A DNA stretch of 64,000 nt, from the NCBI GenBank assembly GCA_021287165.1, contig JAJTAY010000013.1:1-64000 (forward strand), read 5' to 3'. How positions within the stretch are numbered: position 1 is the first letter of the stretch; every line of letters starts with the position of its first letter. A model generated the notes under the pieces. It made no database searches and was not told the origin of the DNA. It was given only the letters and a program-made list of their open reading frames with translations. The position numbers and the translations under genes are program-made. Source of the DNA: Bacteroidia bacterium. GTDB lineage: Bacteria > Bacteroidota > Bacteroidia > Bacteroidales > F082. This document shows, piece by piece, positions 57,901 to 64,000 of the stretch.

Positions 57901-58017
57901 GAGGCTTTGGCTGTCATTCAGCGCTTGTCGGACACCGCTAGGCAAAAGGATATGAAAGATTTTAGCGATGAACTGGAAAACGCTCTGGATATGCAGCTCA
58001 AAAAAATGGGAATGTAA
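54961..58017 (+). CDS. DUF2723 membrane glycosyltransferase-like protein
   Basis: 1018 residues from ATG 54961; a GTG at 54940 is in frame but less likely. About twelve membrane helices lie in residues 10-620, then a large soluble C-terminal part with a helical TPR-like end (residues 880-1000). The first loop has the ASWWDCGEYIATAYKLQVGHPPGAP segment, the hallmark of DUF2723, with an acidic pair as in GT-C protein O-mannosyltransferases. Likely transfers a sugar from a lipid donor to proteins or lipids on the outer face of the inner membrane; protein O-glycosylation is common in this phylum, but the target is not shown. Monocistronic, with a terminator after it. Confidence 0.85.
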   Translation: MNFKKLNDLTGWIVFGIATLVYFLTLEPTASWWDCGEYIATAYKLQVGHPPGAPLFQMIGRFFSLFAFGNVTQVALMINIMSAISSSLTILFLFWSITLLARKVIMDGGREDDASAQYLVLAAGAIGALAYTFSDSFWFSAVEGEVYAMSSFFTALVFWAILRWERVADEPHNYRWLLFIAYLVGLSIGVHMLNLLAIPAVVYVFYFKKFKPTFKGFILAGVVSLAILGFIMSFVIPQVVNLASKFELFFVNTIGMPFNSGTLVYFALLISLIVFGLQYTAKKNMPKLNTAILAFMFILIGYSSFFMIIIRSNANTPINENEPNDAISLLAYLNREQYGDWPLLHGQYYNAPVVDYADGSPVYVKDKKAGKYVITDQRKGTKPIYDDRFTTLFPRMWSNQKQSHISMYKQYSSSGIPIRVTKSDGTSEVLYRPTFGDNLRFFFGYQLNHMYFRYFMWNFVGRQNDIESQGEIDAGNWISGINAIDKIRLGDQNNLPESMKNPARARFFFLPLLLGLAGLFWHLKRNAQDAWVVFMLFLLTGIAIVVYLNQTPYQPRERDYAYAGSFYAFAIWIGFGVVWLYELLTRVLGNKTTTVAAATALSLVVPAIMAAEGWEGHDRSGRYAARDFAKSYMAGCAPNAIIFTNGDNDTFPLWYVQEVENFRTDMRVVNYMLASGDWYVHQMAKKVYESDRLPLTLTPDQYNKGVNEYIPVLERIEGPIELREAIKFIADDRDQTKVPLQSGERINYLPSRKLKITIDKDAVIRSGAVPASMRDQIVDEIVWEVKQNGLYKNDLMLLDFIATNNWERPIYFANPNSVSKVLDADKYCHMEGVVFRFIPVIAPEYYRNMGGVNAEASYDVLVNKASWGNLHLDKVTVDRESYRNSALAKQSYMRTAQALINLKRNDSAIRVLDRSIELFPHNKITFDYYMLPWVDLYFDAGAPEKAKNIMRILSNRYLDDLEYYNRLAPRFATYYDRQTQEALAVIQRLSDTARQKDMKDFSDELENALDMQLKKMGM

Positions 58018-58037
58018 ATCGCATATTTGAGTTTATA

Positions 58038-58077
58038 AACAACGGCTCGTCAACAAGAATGGCGGGCCGTTGTTTTT
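58038..58077 (+). terminator. Terminator after the DUF2723 gene
   Basis: AACAACGGC (58038-58046)/GCCGTTGTT (58066-58074) with a T-run to 58077. Strong stem, 21 nt past the stop. Confidence 0.85.
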
Positions 58078-58118
58078 ATATCAGGGATTTTGCATCTTTA
58101 CAACTTAAGCGCAAAGTC

Positions 58119-60131
58119 ATGGATATCAATATACTTAAAGAAGCGGTTTTTATATTCGGCGCTTCTATACTCATTTTTCTGGCTTTTCAGCGTTTCAGCC
58201 TTCCTTCAGTGCTGGCTTATATGCTTGCCGGCATGTTGCTCGGCGGCAGCGGACTTGGCTTGATAAAGTCATCACACCAGATGGAACTTTTTGCCGAGGT
58301 GGGAATCATTTTTCTGTTGTTCATCATTGGAATCGAATTCAGCATCAAGGGACTTTTACGCATTGGCCGGGCTGTTTTTTTAGGGGGAAGTCTGCAGGTA
58401 GGTTTTACAATTCTCATCGTCACAATGATCGGATTGGTCTTTGGTCTGGCAGCGCCAAAGTCAGTTTTTCTGAGCTTTCTCATTGCACTCAGCAGCACGG
58501 CCATCGTTTTAAAACTGCTGCAGGAAAAGGGGATGACCACAAGCCCGCACGGAAAACTCTCGCTGGCCATTCTGATTTTTCAGGACATCATCATCATTCC
58601 GATGATATTGCTTGTTCCAATTCTTGCCGGAAATGGAGGCAATGTTGGCCTTGAATTGCTGCTGATGTTGCTGAAATTTGCCGCTGTGCTTGTTGCTCTG
58701 TATTTTCTTTCCCGTACTGTTGTGCCTATTATTCTGGATCGCGTTATTAAGACCCGCAGCCGGGAACTCTTTCTGCTCACCATCGTCACAACCATTTTTG
58801 CTGTGGCCTGGATGACCCACGAGCTGGGCCTATCGCTGGCTATTGGAGCATTTTTTGCGGGCCTGATTATCAGTGAGTCAGATTACAGTCACCAGGCAAC
58901 AGCCAACGTATTGCCTTTCAGGGAGTTGTTTTTGAGCTTCTTTTTTGTTTCGGTAGGCATGCTCCTCGATCTCAGTTTCTTTTTTGAACATATTCTGGCA
59001 ATAGTCGCGCTCACCCTTGCACTGCTCGTTGTCAAAACACTCATCGTTTTTCTTACAATTATACTGCTCAGATATCCTGTAAGAACAGCGCTCATGACTG
59101 CCCTGGCATTGTTTCCGGTGGGGGAATTTTCGTTTCTGCTGGCCTCGGTTGGTTTGCGTAGCGATTTGATAACCAACGAAGTGTATCAGTATTTTCTGGC
59201 TTCAAGCATCATCACCATGGGTTTGACGCCTTTTTTGATGGGCTATGCCGAACCTATCAGTGACTTTCTGATCAGATCGCTACTTCCACGAAAGGTGCGT
59301 CGCCGGTTGATGTCGTTCAGGGCGCTTCGCAAACAGCATGAAGCTGAAACGCATCACGAAATGGCTGATCATCTGGTGGTTGTGGGATTTGGGGTCAATG
59401 GAAGGAATGTAGCCAAAGCTGCAACGGAAACTGGAATACCTTTTATTGTGGTCGAACTTGATCCTGATGTCTATAAGACGGCACGGGATGCTGGTGTACC
59501 TGTGCTTTTCGGGGATGCCGCCGACGAAATTATTCTTCAGCATGTAAAAATCCAGAAGGCCCGGGTTGCAGTTATTGCCATCTCAGACCCCGATTCTACA
59601 AAGAAGATCATCACCCAAATGCGTATGATCTCCGAAACGGTACACATCATTGTAAGGGCGAGGTACGTTGAAGAAATCGCTGATATTCTTCGTATTGGAG
59701 CCGATGAGGTTATCCCTGAAGAGTTCGAGACCTCGATAGAAGTGTTTACACGTGTTCTCAATCATTACCTCATTCCCTACGATAAAATACAGTCCTTTAT
59801 CAGCCATATCAGGGCACACAACTACGAAATGTTGTGTGCTCCGGGATCAGCCGAAAATTGCCCGCCGCACCTGAAGCTGCACATACCGGAAATGGTCATT
59901 GCTACCTTGCCTGTGCAAAGAGGTGGCAATAAGATTGTTGGCCGAACCTTGCGCGAAAGCGGGTTGCGCAGCCGTTATGAAGTTACAGTTTTGGCCATCC
60001 GGCGAGGACAGCAATATATCACAAACATAAGTCCTGATACCACTATCGAAACCGATGATATGCTCTACCTGTTCGGACATCCGGAGAATATTGCCAAAGT
60101 GAATTCTTTTCTTTTGCTGGAGGAGGTGTGA
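58119..60131 (+). CDS. Kef-type K+/H+ antiporter (CPA2) with RCK domains
   Basis: 670 residues from ATG 58119. Monovalent cation:proton antiporter. The exchanger part has 12-13 helices (residues 5-400; LPSVLAYMLAGMLLGG, ALSSTAIVLKLLQEKG and the QDIIIIPMILLV motif with the conserved acidic residue). RCK_N (TrkA-N) spans about 425-545 with the Rossmann motif VVGFGVNGRNVA, and RCK_C about 575-670 (RTLRESGLRSRYEVTVLAIRR). RCK_C domains in K+ transporters can bind c-di-AMP; cdaA is nearby. The start at 58059 is rejected because it lies within the previous terminator. Confidence 0.93.
   Translation: MDINILKEAVFIFGASILIFLAFQRFSLPSVLAYMLAGMLLGGSGLGLIKSSHQMELFAEVGIIFLLFIIGIEFSIKGLLRIGRAVFLGGSLQVGFTILIVTMIGLVFGLAAPKSVFLSFLIALSSTAIVLKLLQEKGMTTSPHGKLSLAILIFQDIIIIPMILLVPILAGNGGNVGLELLLMLLKFAAVLVALYFLSRTVVPIILDRVIKTRSRELFLLTIVTTIFAVAWMTHELGLSLAIGAFFAGLIISESDYSHQATANVLPFRELFLSFFFVSVGMLLDLSFFFEHILAIVALTLALLVVKTLIVFLTIILLRYPVRTALMTALALFPVGEFSFLLASVGLRSDLITNEVYQYFLASSIITMGLTPFLMGYAEPISDFLIRSLLPRKVRRRLMSFRALRKQHEAETHHEMADHLVVVGFGVNGRNVAKAATETGIPFIVVELDPDVYKTARDAGVPVLFGDAADEIILQHVKIQKARVAVIAISDPDSTKKIITQMRMISETVHIIVRARYVEEIADILRIGADEVIPEEFETSIEVFTRVLNHYLIPYDKIQSFISHIRAHNYEMLCAPGSAENCPPHLKLHIPEMVIATLPVQRGGNKIVGRTLRESGLRSRYEVTVLAIRRGQQYITNISPDTTIETDDMLYLFGHPENIAKVNSFLLLEEV
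60121..60126 (+). promoter_or_regulatory. Strong Shine-Dalgarno (AGGAGG) for the DCC gene
   Basis: A perfect AGGAGG, 7 nt before ATG 60134 and inside the last codons of the antiporter. Unusual in Bacteroidota, where SD sequences are rare. Confidence 0.7.
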
Positions 60132-60133
60132 AC

Positions 60134-60547
60134 ATGCGGGAAAAACTGGATTTTCCTGTGTTGCTAATTGATGGCGATTGCAGTCTTTGCAACACATCGG
60201 TAAAACTGATTTTAAAACTTGAGGGCAGGCCGGTGCTGCGATTTGCTGCAATAAATTCGAATGTTGGGAGGGCGCTGATTTCCAAATACGATCATGATGA
60301 GGCATTGCCCGACAGTGTTTTACTCATCGACCAATCGGGTTTACACCTTAAAAGCATGGCTTTAGTGAGGATTGGGAAGCATGCCGGTGGGTGGCTTACA
60401 ATATTGAGGCTTGCGGGTTCCTTGCCACGAAGCTGGGCCGATGGCTTCTACGACTTTGTAGCGCGCAACAGAAAACGCTGGTTTGGCACTGCAAAATACT
60501 GTGCAGGTGTCGGAGCCACGGATCGACAGCGTTTCCTGGATCTGTAA
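60134..60547 (+). CDS. DCC-family (DUF393) thiol-disulfide oxidoreductase-like protein
   Basis: 137 residues from ATG 60134. Thioredoxin-like fold with the DCC signature DGDCSLCN (CxxC) at about residue 15, followed by LRFAAINSNVGRAL. A probable redox protein of unknown partner. AGGAGG at 60121-60126 stands 7 nt before ATG 60134 and decides that start over GTG 60128, which overlaps the antiporter stop. Same operon as the antiporter. Confidence 0.88.
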   Translation: MREKLDFPVLLIDGDCSLCNTSVKLILKLEGRPVLRFAAINSNVGRALISKYDHDEALPDSVLLIDQSGLHLKSMALVRIGKHAGGWLTILRLAGSLPRSWADGFYDFVARNRKRWFGTAKYCAGVGATDRQRFLDL

Positions 60548-60562
60548 AATATTATAAATCTG

Positions 60563-61369
60563 TTAGTTGATGGTCGTATCGAGGAGTTTAAGCAGTTCTT
60601 CTCTGAGCTGGGCTCCATCGTTCACATGAATCAATTGTCCTTCGTGGGCAATGGAGATTTTCCCTGTTTCTTCCGATACGATGATAGCAACAGCGTCGCT
60701 TTGCTCGGTGATACCCAGGCCTGCACGGTGCCTTAAGCCAGGTCGTCCAGGCAGGTCGAGTTTTTTGGTTACAGGCAGGATGCAGCCCGCTGCGCGTATG
60801 CGGCCGTCGGTGATAATCATCGCACCGTCGTGCAAGGGACTGTTTTTAAAGAAGATGTTTTCTATTAGCGGCTGCGAAAGGGCTGCATCGACGATAACCC
60901 CGGTTTGTACGTATTCGAAGAGCTTGTTTTGACGCGAAACTACCATGAGTGCCCCGATATTTTTTGAACTCATCGAAACACAGGCATTGATTAATGGCTC
61001 TAATTCAGTGCCAGGTTCCGATTCCTTGAATCGGAGAAAGGGCAGAATAACATTGTACTTTCTTATGAAACGCGGTGTTCCCAGTGCAAGCAAAAACTGC
61101 CTTATCTCAGGCTGGAAAATGATAATTAACGCAATGAAACCAACACTGACGAATGCACCGAGAATTTCTCCCAAAAGCTCCATCCGCAGCAGGGTAACAA
61201 GACGCCAGAGTAGAAATATGGAAACGATCCCCAGAAAAATATTCATGGCCGCAGTGCCTCTCAATAGGTAATAAAGACTATACAACAGGCTGGCAACGAG
61301 TAAGATATCAATAATATCGAATGCCCTGAGCTGAATAAAGAGTAAAGTGGCAATGGCTGCGATATCCAT
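60563..61369 (-). CDS. cdaA: Diadenylate cyclase CdaA
   Basis: 268 residues. Makes cyclic di-AMP from two ATP. Three N-terminal membrane helices (residues 8-90), a short coiled coil, then the DAC domain with DGA (LHDGAMIITDGRI) and RHR (GLRHRAGLGITEQSDA). Convergent with the antiporter/DCC unit. A -7 box lies 20 nt upstream. c-di-AMP usually controls K+ and osmolyte transport, so the neighbouring antiporter is a plausible target. Confidence 0.95.
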   Translation of the reverse strand: MDIAAIATLLFIQLRAFDIIDILLVASLLYSLYYLLRGTAAMNIFLGIVSIFLLWRLVTLLRMELLGEILGAFVSVGFIALIIIFQPEIRQFLLALGTPRFIRKYNVILPFLRFKESEPGTELEPLINACVSMSSKNIGALMVVSRQNKLFEYVQTGVIVDAALSQPLIENIFFKNSPLHDGAMIITDGRIRAAGCILPVTKKLDLPGRPGLRHRAGLGITEQSDAVAIIVSEETGKISIAHEGQLIHVNDGAQLREELLKLLDTTIN

Positions 61370-61388
61370 TTATTTTTGCTGTTTGTGG

Positions 61389-61396
61389 CAAAGGTA
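61389..61396 (-). promoter_or_regulatory. -7 box (TACCTTTG) for cdaA
   Basis: Minus-strand TACCTTTG matches TAnnTTTG, about 20 nt before the ATG. Confidence 0.45.
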
Positions 61397-61512
61397 GCTC
61401 AATTGACCCGTTTTTCTACCATGATATAGCTCCTGTGTAGTGGTGGTACGATCATGTCTTTGGGTATGATTGATGAGATTGAACACTTCAATAAGAAAAG
61501 CGTTAATCCGGT

Positions 61513-61872
61513 ATGAATTATGAAAGTCCCAAGTTTCAGGAATTCACCCTGCCTGGTGTAAAGCATATTGACGCCCTCGACGCTTACACATTGATAATGG
61601 AAGCCAAGGCTTCACTAATTGACGTTCGGGAAGAAGATGAATATAAGGAAGGCGTTCCCGAGGCATTAAATGTTCACTTTTTTCCGCTTTCCCGATCCGT
61701 TTCGTGGGCGCCTGAGTTTAAAAATCAGCAGTGCATTATCATGTGCGCTCATGGGATCAGAAGTGTAAGGGTATGTGAGTGGCTGGCAAACCTTGGGTTT
61801 GACCATATTATGAGTTTAGACGGTGGGTTTGAGCAATGGCAGCATTCCGGGCTACCGGTCAGAAATGCTTGA
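61513..61872 (+). CDS. Rhodanese-domain protein
   Basis: 119 residues, one rhodanese domain. Active-site loop CAHGIRS with Cys78; preceded by LIDVREEDEYKEGVPEALNVHFFPL. Sulfur carrier or thiosulfate sulfurtransferase activity is likely; partner unknown. Single-gene unit between divergent cdaA and convergent Hpt genes. Confidence 0.92.
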   Translation: MNYESPKFQEFTLPGVKHIDALDAYTLIMEAKASLIDVREEDEYKEGVPEALNVHFFPLSRSVSWAPEFKNQQCIIMCAHGIRSVRVCEWLANLGFDHIMSLDGGFEQWQHSGLPVRNA

Positions 61873-61891
61873 TAATCAGAGCTGAGATCAG

Positions 61892-62242
61892 CTATTCTTC
61901 AAATAGCTTTCTGACTTCTTTTAGGTCGGCTACAAGCAAAGCCGATGATTTTTCGAGTTGATCGATTAGCTCATCCAGCCCTTCATTAATGCCTTCTGCG
62001 CCACGATTCTCAAGCTCACGGGCAATACTGTATGTCTCGTCCGCCATAAAGTTGGCTACAACTCCTTTAAAACTATGTGCATCGAATTTTAGGGCTTTCA
62101 GGTCGCCCGAGGCTATGTCTTTTCGGATTGTTGCAATGCGGGTATCGCACTCACCAAGAAAAATATCGATAATTTCCAAAACAACGCTTTTATCGAAGTA
62201 TTGAAAGGTATCAGTAAAAGCCGACTTATTGATCACGTTCAT
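61892..62242 (-). CDS. Stand-alone Hpt (histidine phosphotransfer) protein
   Basis: 116 residues from ATG 62242 (TTG 62254 is also in frame). Four-helix Hpt domain with phosphoacceptor His56 in FDAHSFKGVVANF. Passes phosphate between receiver domains in a phosphorelay. No kinase or regulator is adjacent. The hybrid kinase at 37.8-41.4 kb lacks an Hpt and could use it; this is inference. Confidence 0.9.
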   Translation of the reverse strand: MNVINKSAFTDTFQYFDKSVVLEIIDIFLGECDTRIATIRKDIASGDLKALKFDAHSFKGVVANFMADETYSIARELENRGAEGINEGLDELIDQLEKSSALLVADLKEVRKLFEE

Positions 62243-62344
62243 TGTTTGTCTCAATTAGTATCAAAATTATTGGTAGTTAGCGCCGGCGCGCAGCATGTAA
62301 AATTACTTGCTTTTAGTGATTTTCCAACGGCATGCCAAAAAAAA

Positions 62345-64000
62345 TCAGAAACCCAGCAAGGTACCTGTCTGATAAACCGCAAAAGCCGCCAGCCAGGCCA
62401 GCAGGGTGGTGTAAACGGAGGTAAATAAGGGCCACTTCCACGCACCTGATTCTTTTTTTATAGCAGCAAAAACGGCTATACATGGAAAATATATCAGGAT
62501 GAAAACCATAAAACTTAGTGCCACGAGCGGTGTGAACACAGGCTCGCCGGCCTTCGGACCTGTTTCAAAGCGTTGTTCCTGAAGTTTTTTTGCCAGGCCC
62601 TCTACCTGATTCTCGTCGGCTTCGGTCTGATAAAGTACACCCATAGTGCTGATAATGACTTCTTTGGCTGCAGAGCCGGCCAACAGGCTGATGCCCATTC
62701 TCCAATCGAAGCCAAGCGGCTGAATAGCAGGTTCGATAAAGTGCCCGATGCGCCCGATGAAGGAATTTTCCTGTTTGAGCAATCTGCGTTGCTGCTCAAG
62801 CCGGGCTATCGCTTCTTCTTTTTCGTTGCCGTGCTCATCAAGGTTTTGCTGGTGAAGTGCCTCGATTGAAGCGTCGATCCGCCGGTCTATATCCTTGCCC
62901 ATCGGAAAATAGCCCAGAGCCCAAATAATGAGGCTTGCGAGCAGGATAATGCTGCCCATTTTCTTAAGATAATGCTCGCCCTTGAACCATGTTTGCCTCA
63001 ATACTGATTTAGCCGTTGGAACCCGGTAGGGTGGGAGTTCCATCACAAATGGAATCTCCTGAGCCTTGAAGAGTGTGCGCTTGAAAATAATAGCCAGAAT
63101 CACAGCGAACATAATACCGGTCAGGTATATACCGAAGAGTATGGTGCCTTGCCAGGCAGTAAAAAAAGCGCTGATTATCAGAATATAGACCGGATATCGT
63201 GCACTGCACGACATGAACGGAATGATCATCATCGTTACCAATCTGTCGCTACGGTTTTCGATGGTTCGTGTGGCCATGATGGCGGGCACGTTGCAGCCAA
63301 ATCCCATAAGAAGAGGAATGAACGAACGGCCATGCAGCCCAACCCTGTGCATGATTTTATCGACAATAAAAGCCACGCGCGCCATATAGCCTGTTGTTTC
63401 CAAAAGGCTCAGAAAGAAAAAGAGAATCAGGATATTTGGGAGAAACACAATGACGCCTCCAACCCCGCCGATCACCCCGTCGATAATCAGATCATGCACA
63501 ATACCTTCAGGCAGGGTATTGGCCAATAGATTTCCCAGGGCCGAAACGCCCATTTCAATCCACTCCATCGGATAACTGCCCAACCAGAATGTCGATTGGA
63601 ATATGGCCCACATTACGAGCAGAAATACCGGATAGCTCCAGAAGCGATGGGTGAGCAGGCGGTCAATTTCCCGACTTTTGTTGGTAGTTTGTTCGGTGGC
63701 CTGACGGAAAGTTTCCTTCAGCGCCCCTTCAATAAAACCATACTTCGCATCGGTGATTACACTCTCGGGATCATCGTTGAAGATACTTTCGATGCGTTTT
63801 TGTTCCGCTTTGGAGATGCGAAATATGTCGCCCGAATTTGCACATTTCGATACCCTTTCCCATTCGGCTGTATCGCCTTCAAGCAGTTTGATTGCAATAA
63901 ACCTGGGCGCAACACTGCGACTGATCAGCTCATTACCTTCGCGGCGAATGGCTTCCTGCAGGCGTGTAACAGCCGTTTCGATTTCCGGTCCGTAGTTGAT
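62345..64000 (-). CDS. feoB: Ferrous iron transporter FeoB, C-terminal part (cut by window edge)
   Basis: 551 residues seen; the N-terminal GTPase domain lies beyond the right edge, and the frame is open to the last base. Visible are the end of the helical region after the G domain (TNKSREIDRLLTHRFWSYP), two gate repeats (GGVGGVIVFLPNI ... MGFGCNVPAIMATRTIENRSDR and LAGSAAKEVIISTMGVLYQ) and the C-terminal membrane helices. Pumps Fe2+ into the cytoplasm. The coil (IDASIEALHQQNLDEHGNEK) between gates is longer than in E. coli, as is usual in this phylum. Confidence 0.95.
   Translation of the reverse strand: MNYGPEIETAVTRLQEAIRREGNELISRSVAPRFIAIKLLEGDTAEWERVSKCANSGDIFRISKAEQKRIESIFNDDPESVITDAKYGFIEGALKETFRQATEQTTNKSREIDRLLTHRFWSYPVFLLVMWAIFQSTFWLGSYPMEWIEMGVSALGNLLANTLPEGIVHDLIIDGVIGGVGGVIVFLPNILILFFFLSLLETTGYMARVAFIVDKIMHRVGLHGRSFIPLLMGFGCNVPAIMATRTIENRSDRLVTMMIIPFMSCSARYPVYILIISAFFTAWQGTILFGIYLTGIMFAVILAIIFKRTLFKAQEIPFVMELPPYRVPTAKSVLRQTWFKGEHYLKKMGSIILLASLIIWALGYFPMGKDIDRRIDASIEALHQQNLDEHGNEKEEAIARLEQQRRLLKQENSFIGRIGHFIEPAIQPLGFDWRMGISLLAGSAAKEVIISTMGVLYQTEADENQVEGLAKKLQEQRFETGPKAGEPVFTPLVALSFMVFILIYFPCIAVFAAIKKESGAWKWPLFTSVYTTLLAWLAAFAVYQTGTLLGF

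Overview
The window comes from a member of the Bacteroidota, probably a Bacteroidales-like lineage. The evidence is indirect but consistent: a type IX secretion (T9SS) C-terminal sorting domain, Bacteroidota-type promoters (TTG or TTTG, about 20 bp, then TAnnTTTG) in front of many genes, few Shine-Dalgarno sequences, a DUF2723 membrane protein, and several families with the sequence style of this phylum. There are no phage genes, intact insertion sequences, CRISPR arrays or rRNA genes. Most of the window is dense housekeeping chromosome; the accessory-looking parts are the left edge, 3.8-4.3 kb and 7.7-12.3 kb.

Layout. 1-0.55 kb is low-complexity intergenic DNA with small palindromes and one copy of a dispersed repeat. 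0.55-3.8 kb (minus) holds a SUI1/YciH factor, a lipid kinase and an LTA-synthase-type phosphotransferase. 4.3-7.7 kb (plus) is a HAD-M23 peptidase-PatB/MalY aminotransferase operon. 8.0-11.4 kb (minus) carries two exported proteins, one fibre-like and one with a T9SS tail, followed by 0.85 kb of AT-rich DNA without genes. 12.3-15.1 kb (plus) has an SRPBCC/GyrI protein and an ABC exporter. 15.3-25.0 kb (minus) runs ligA, a membrane glycosyltransferase, arcA, a ProX-type editing protein, a TolB-like lipoprotein and uvrA. 25.1-29.3 kb (plus) has an ECF sigma factor, a small unknown protein, nth, bcp, recA and a TPR lipoprotein. 29.3-30.6 kb (minus) is a small lipoprotein and an exported peptide-deformylase-like protein. 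aroC, an AsmA-type protein and a small membrane protein follow (plus).

From 35 kb: a lysC-lysA operon (minus), a 1207-residue hybrid sensor kinase (plus), a minus-strand set (TrmH-type methylase, saccharopine-dehydrogenase-like enzyme, EamA transporter, class C26 lipoprotein amidohydrolase, trmN6, rimM, rpsP), a small unknown gene, fur and purA. The rimP-nusA-infB operon (minus) lies downstream of tRNA-Gln. The right end has a DUF2723 glycosyltransferase-like protein, a Kef-type antiporter with RCK domains, a DCC oxidoreductase, the diadenylate cyclase cdaA, a rhodanese, a lone Hpt protein and the C-terminal part of feoB, cut by the window edge.

How the genes work together. DNA repair and recombination (ligA, uvrA, nth, recA), translation and transcription (rimP, nusA, infB, rpsP, rimM, tRNA-Gln), aspartate-family and aromatic biosynthesis (lysC, lysA, aroC) and purine synthesis (purA) are all represented. 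Regulatory interest centres on c-di-AMP synthesis next to a K+/H+ antiporter, a hybrid kinase without its own Hpt domain together with an orphan Hpt elsewhere in the window, and a terminator-like hairpin in the leader of the nusA operon. Two genes (lipid kinase, aminotransferase) show signs of single-base indels in short homopolymers; these could be real mutations or sequence errors. I found no clear new multi-gene defence or mobile system; the less ordinary items are the exported deformylase/lipoprotein pair and the dispersed intergenic repeats.
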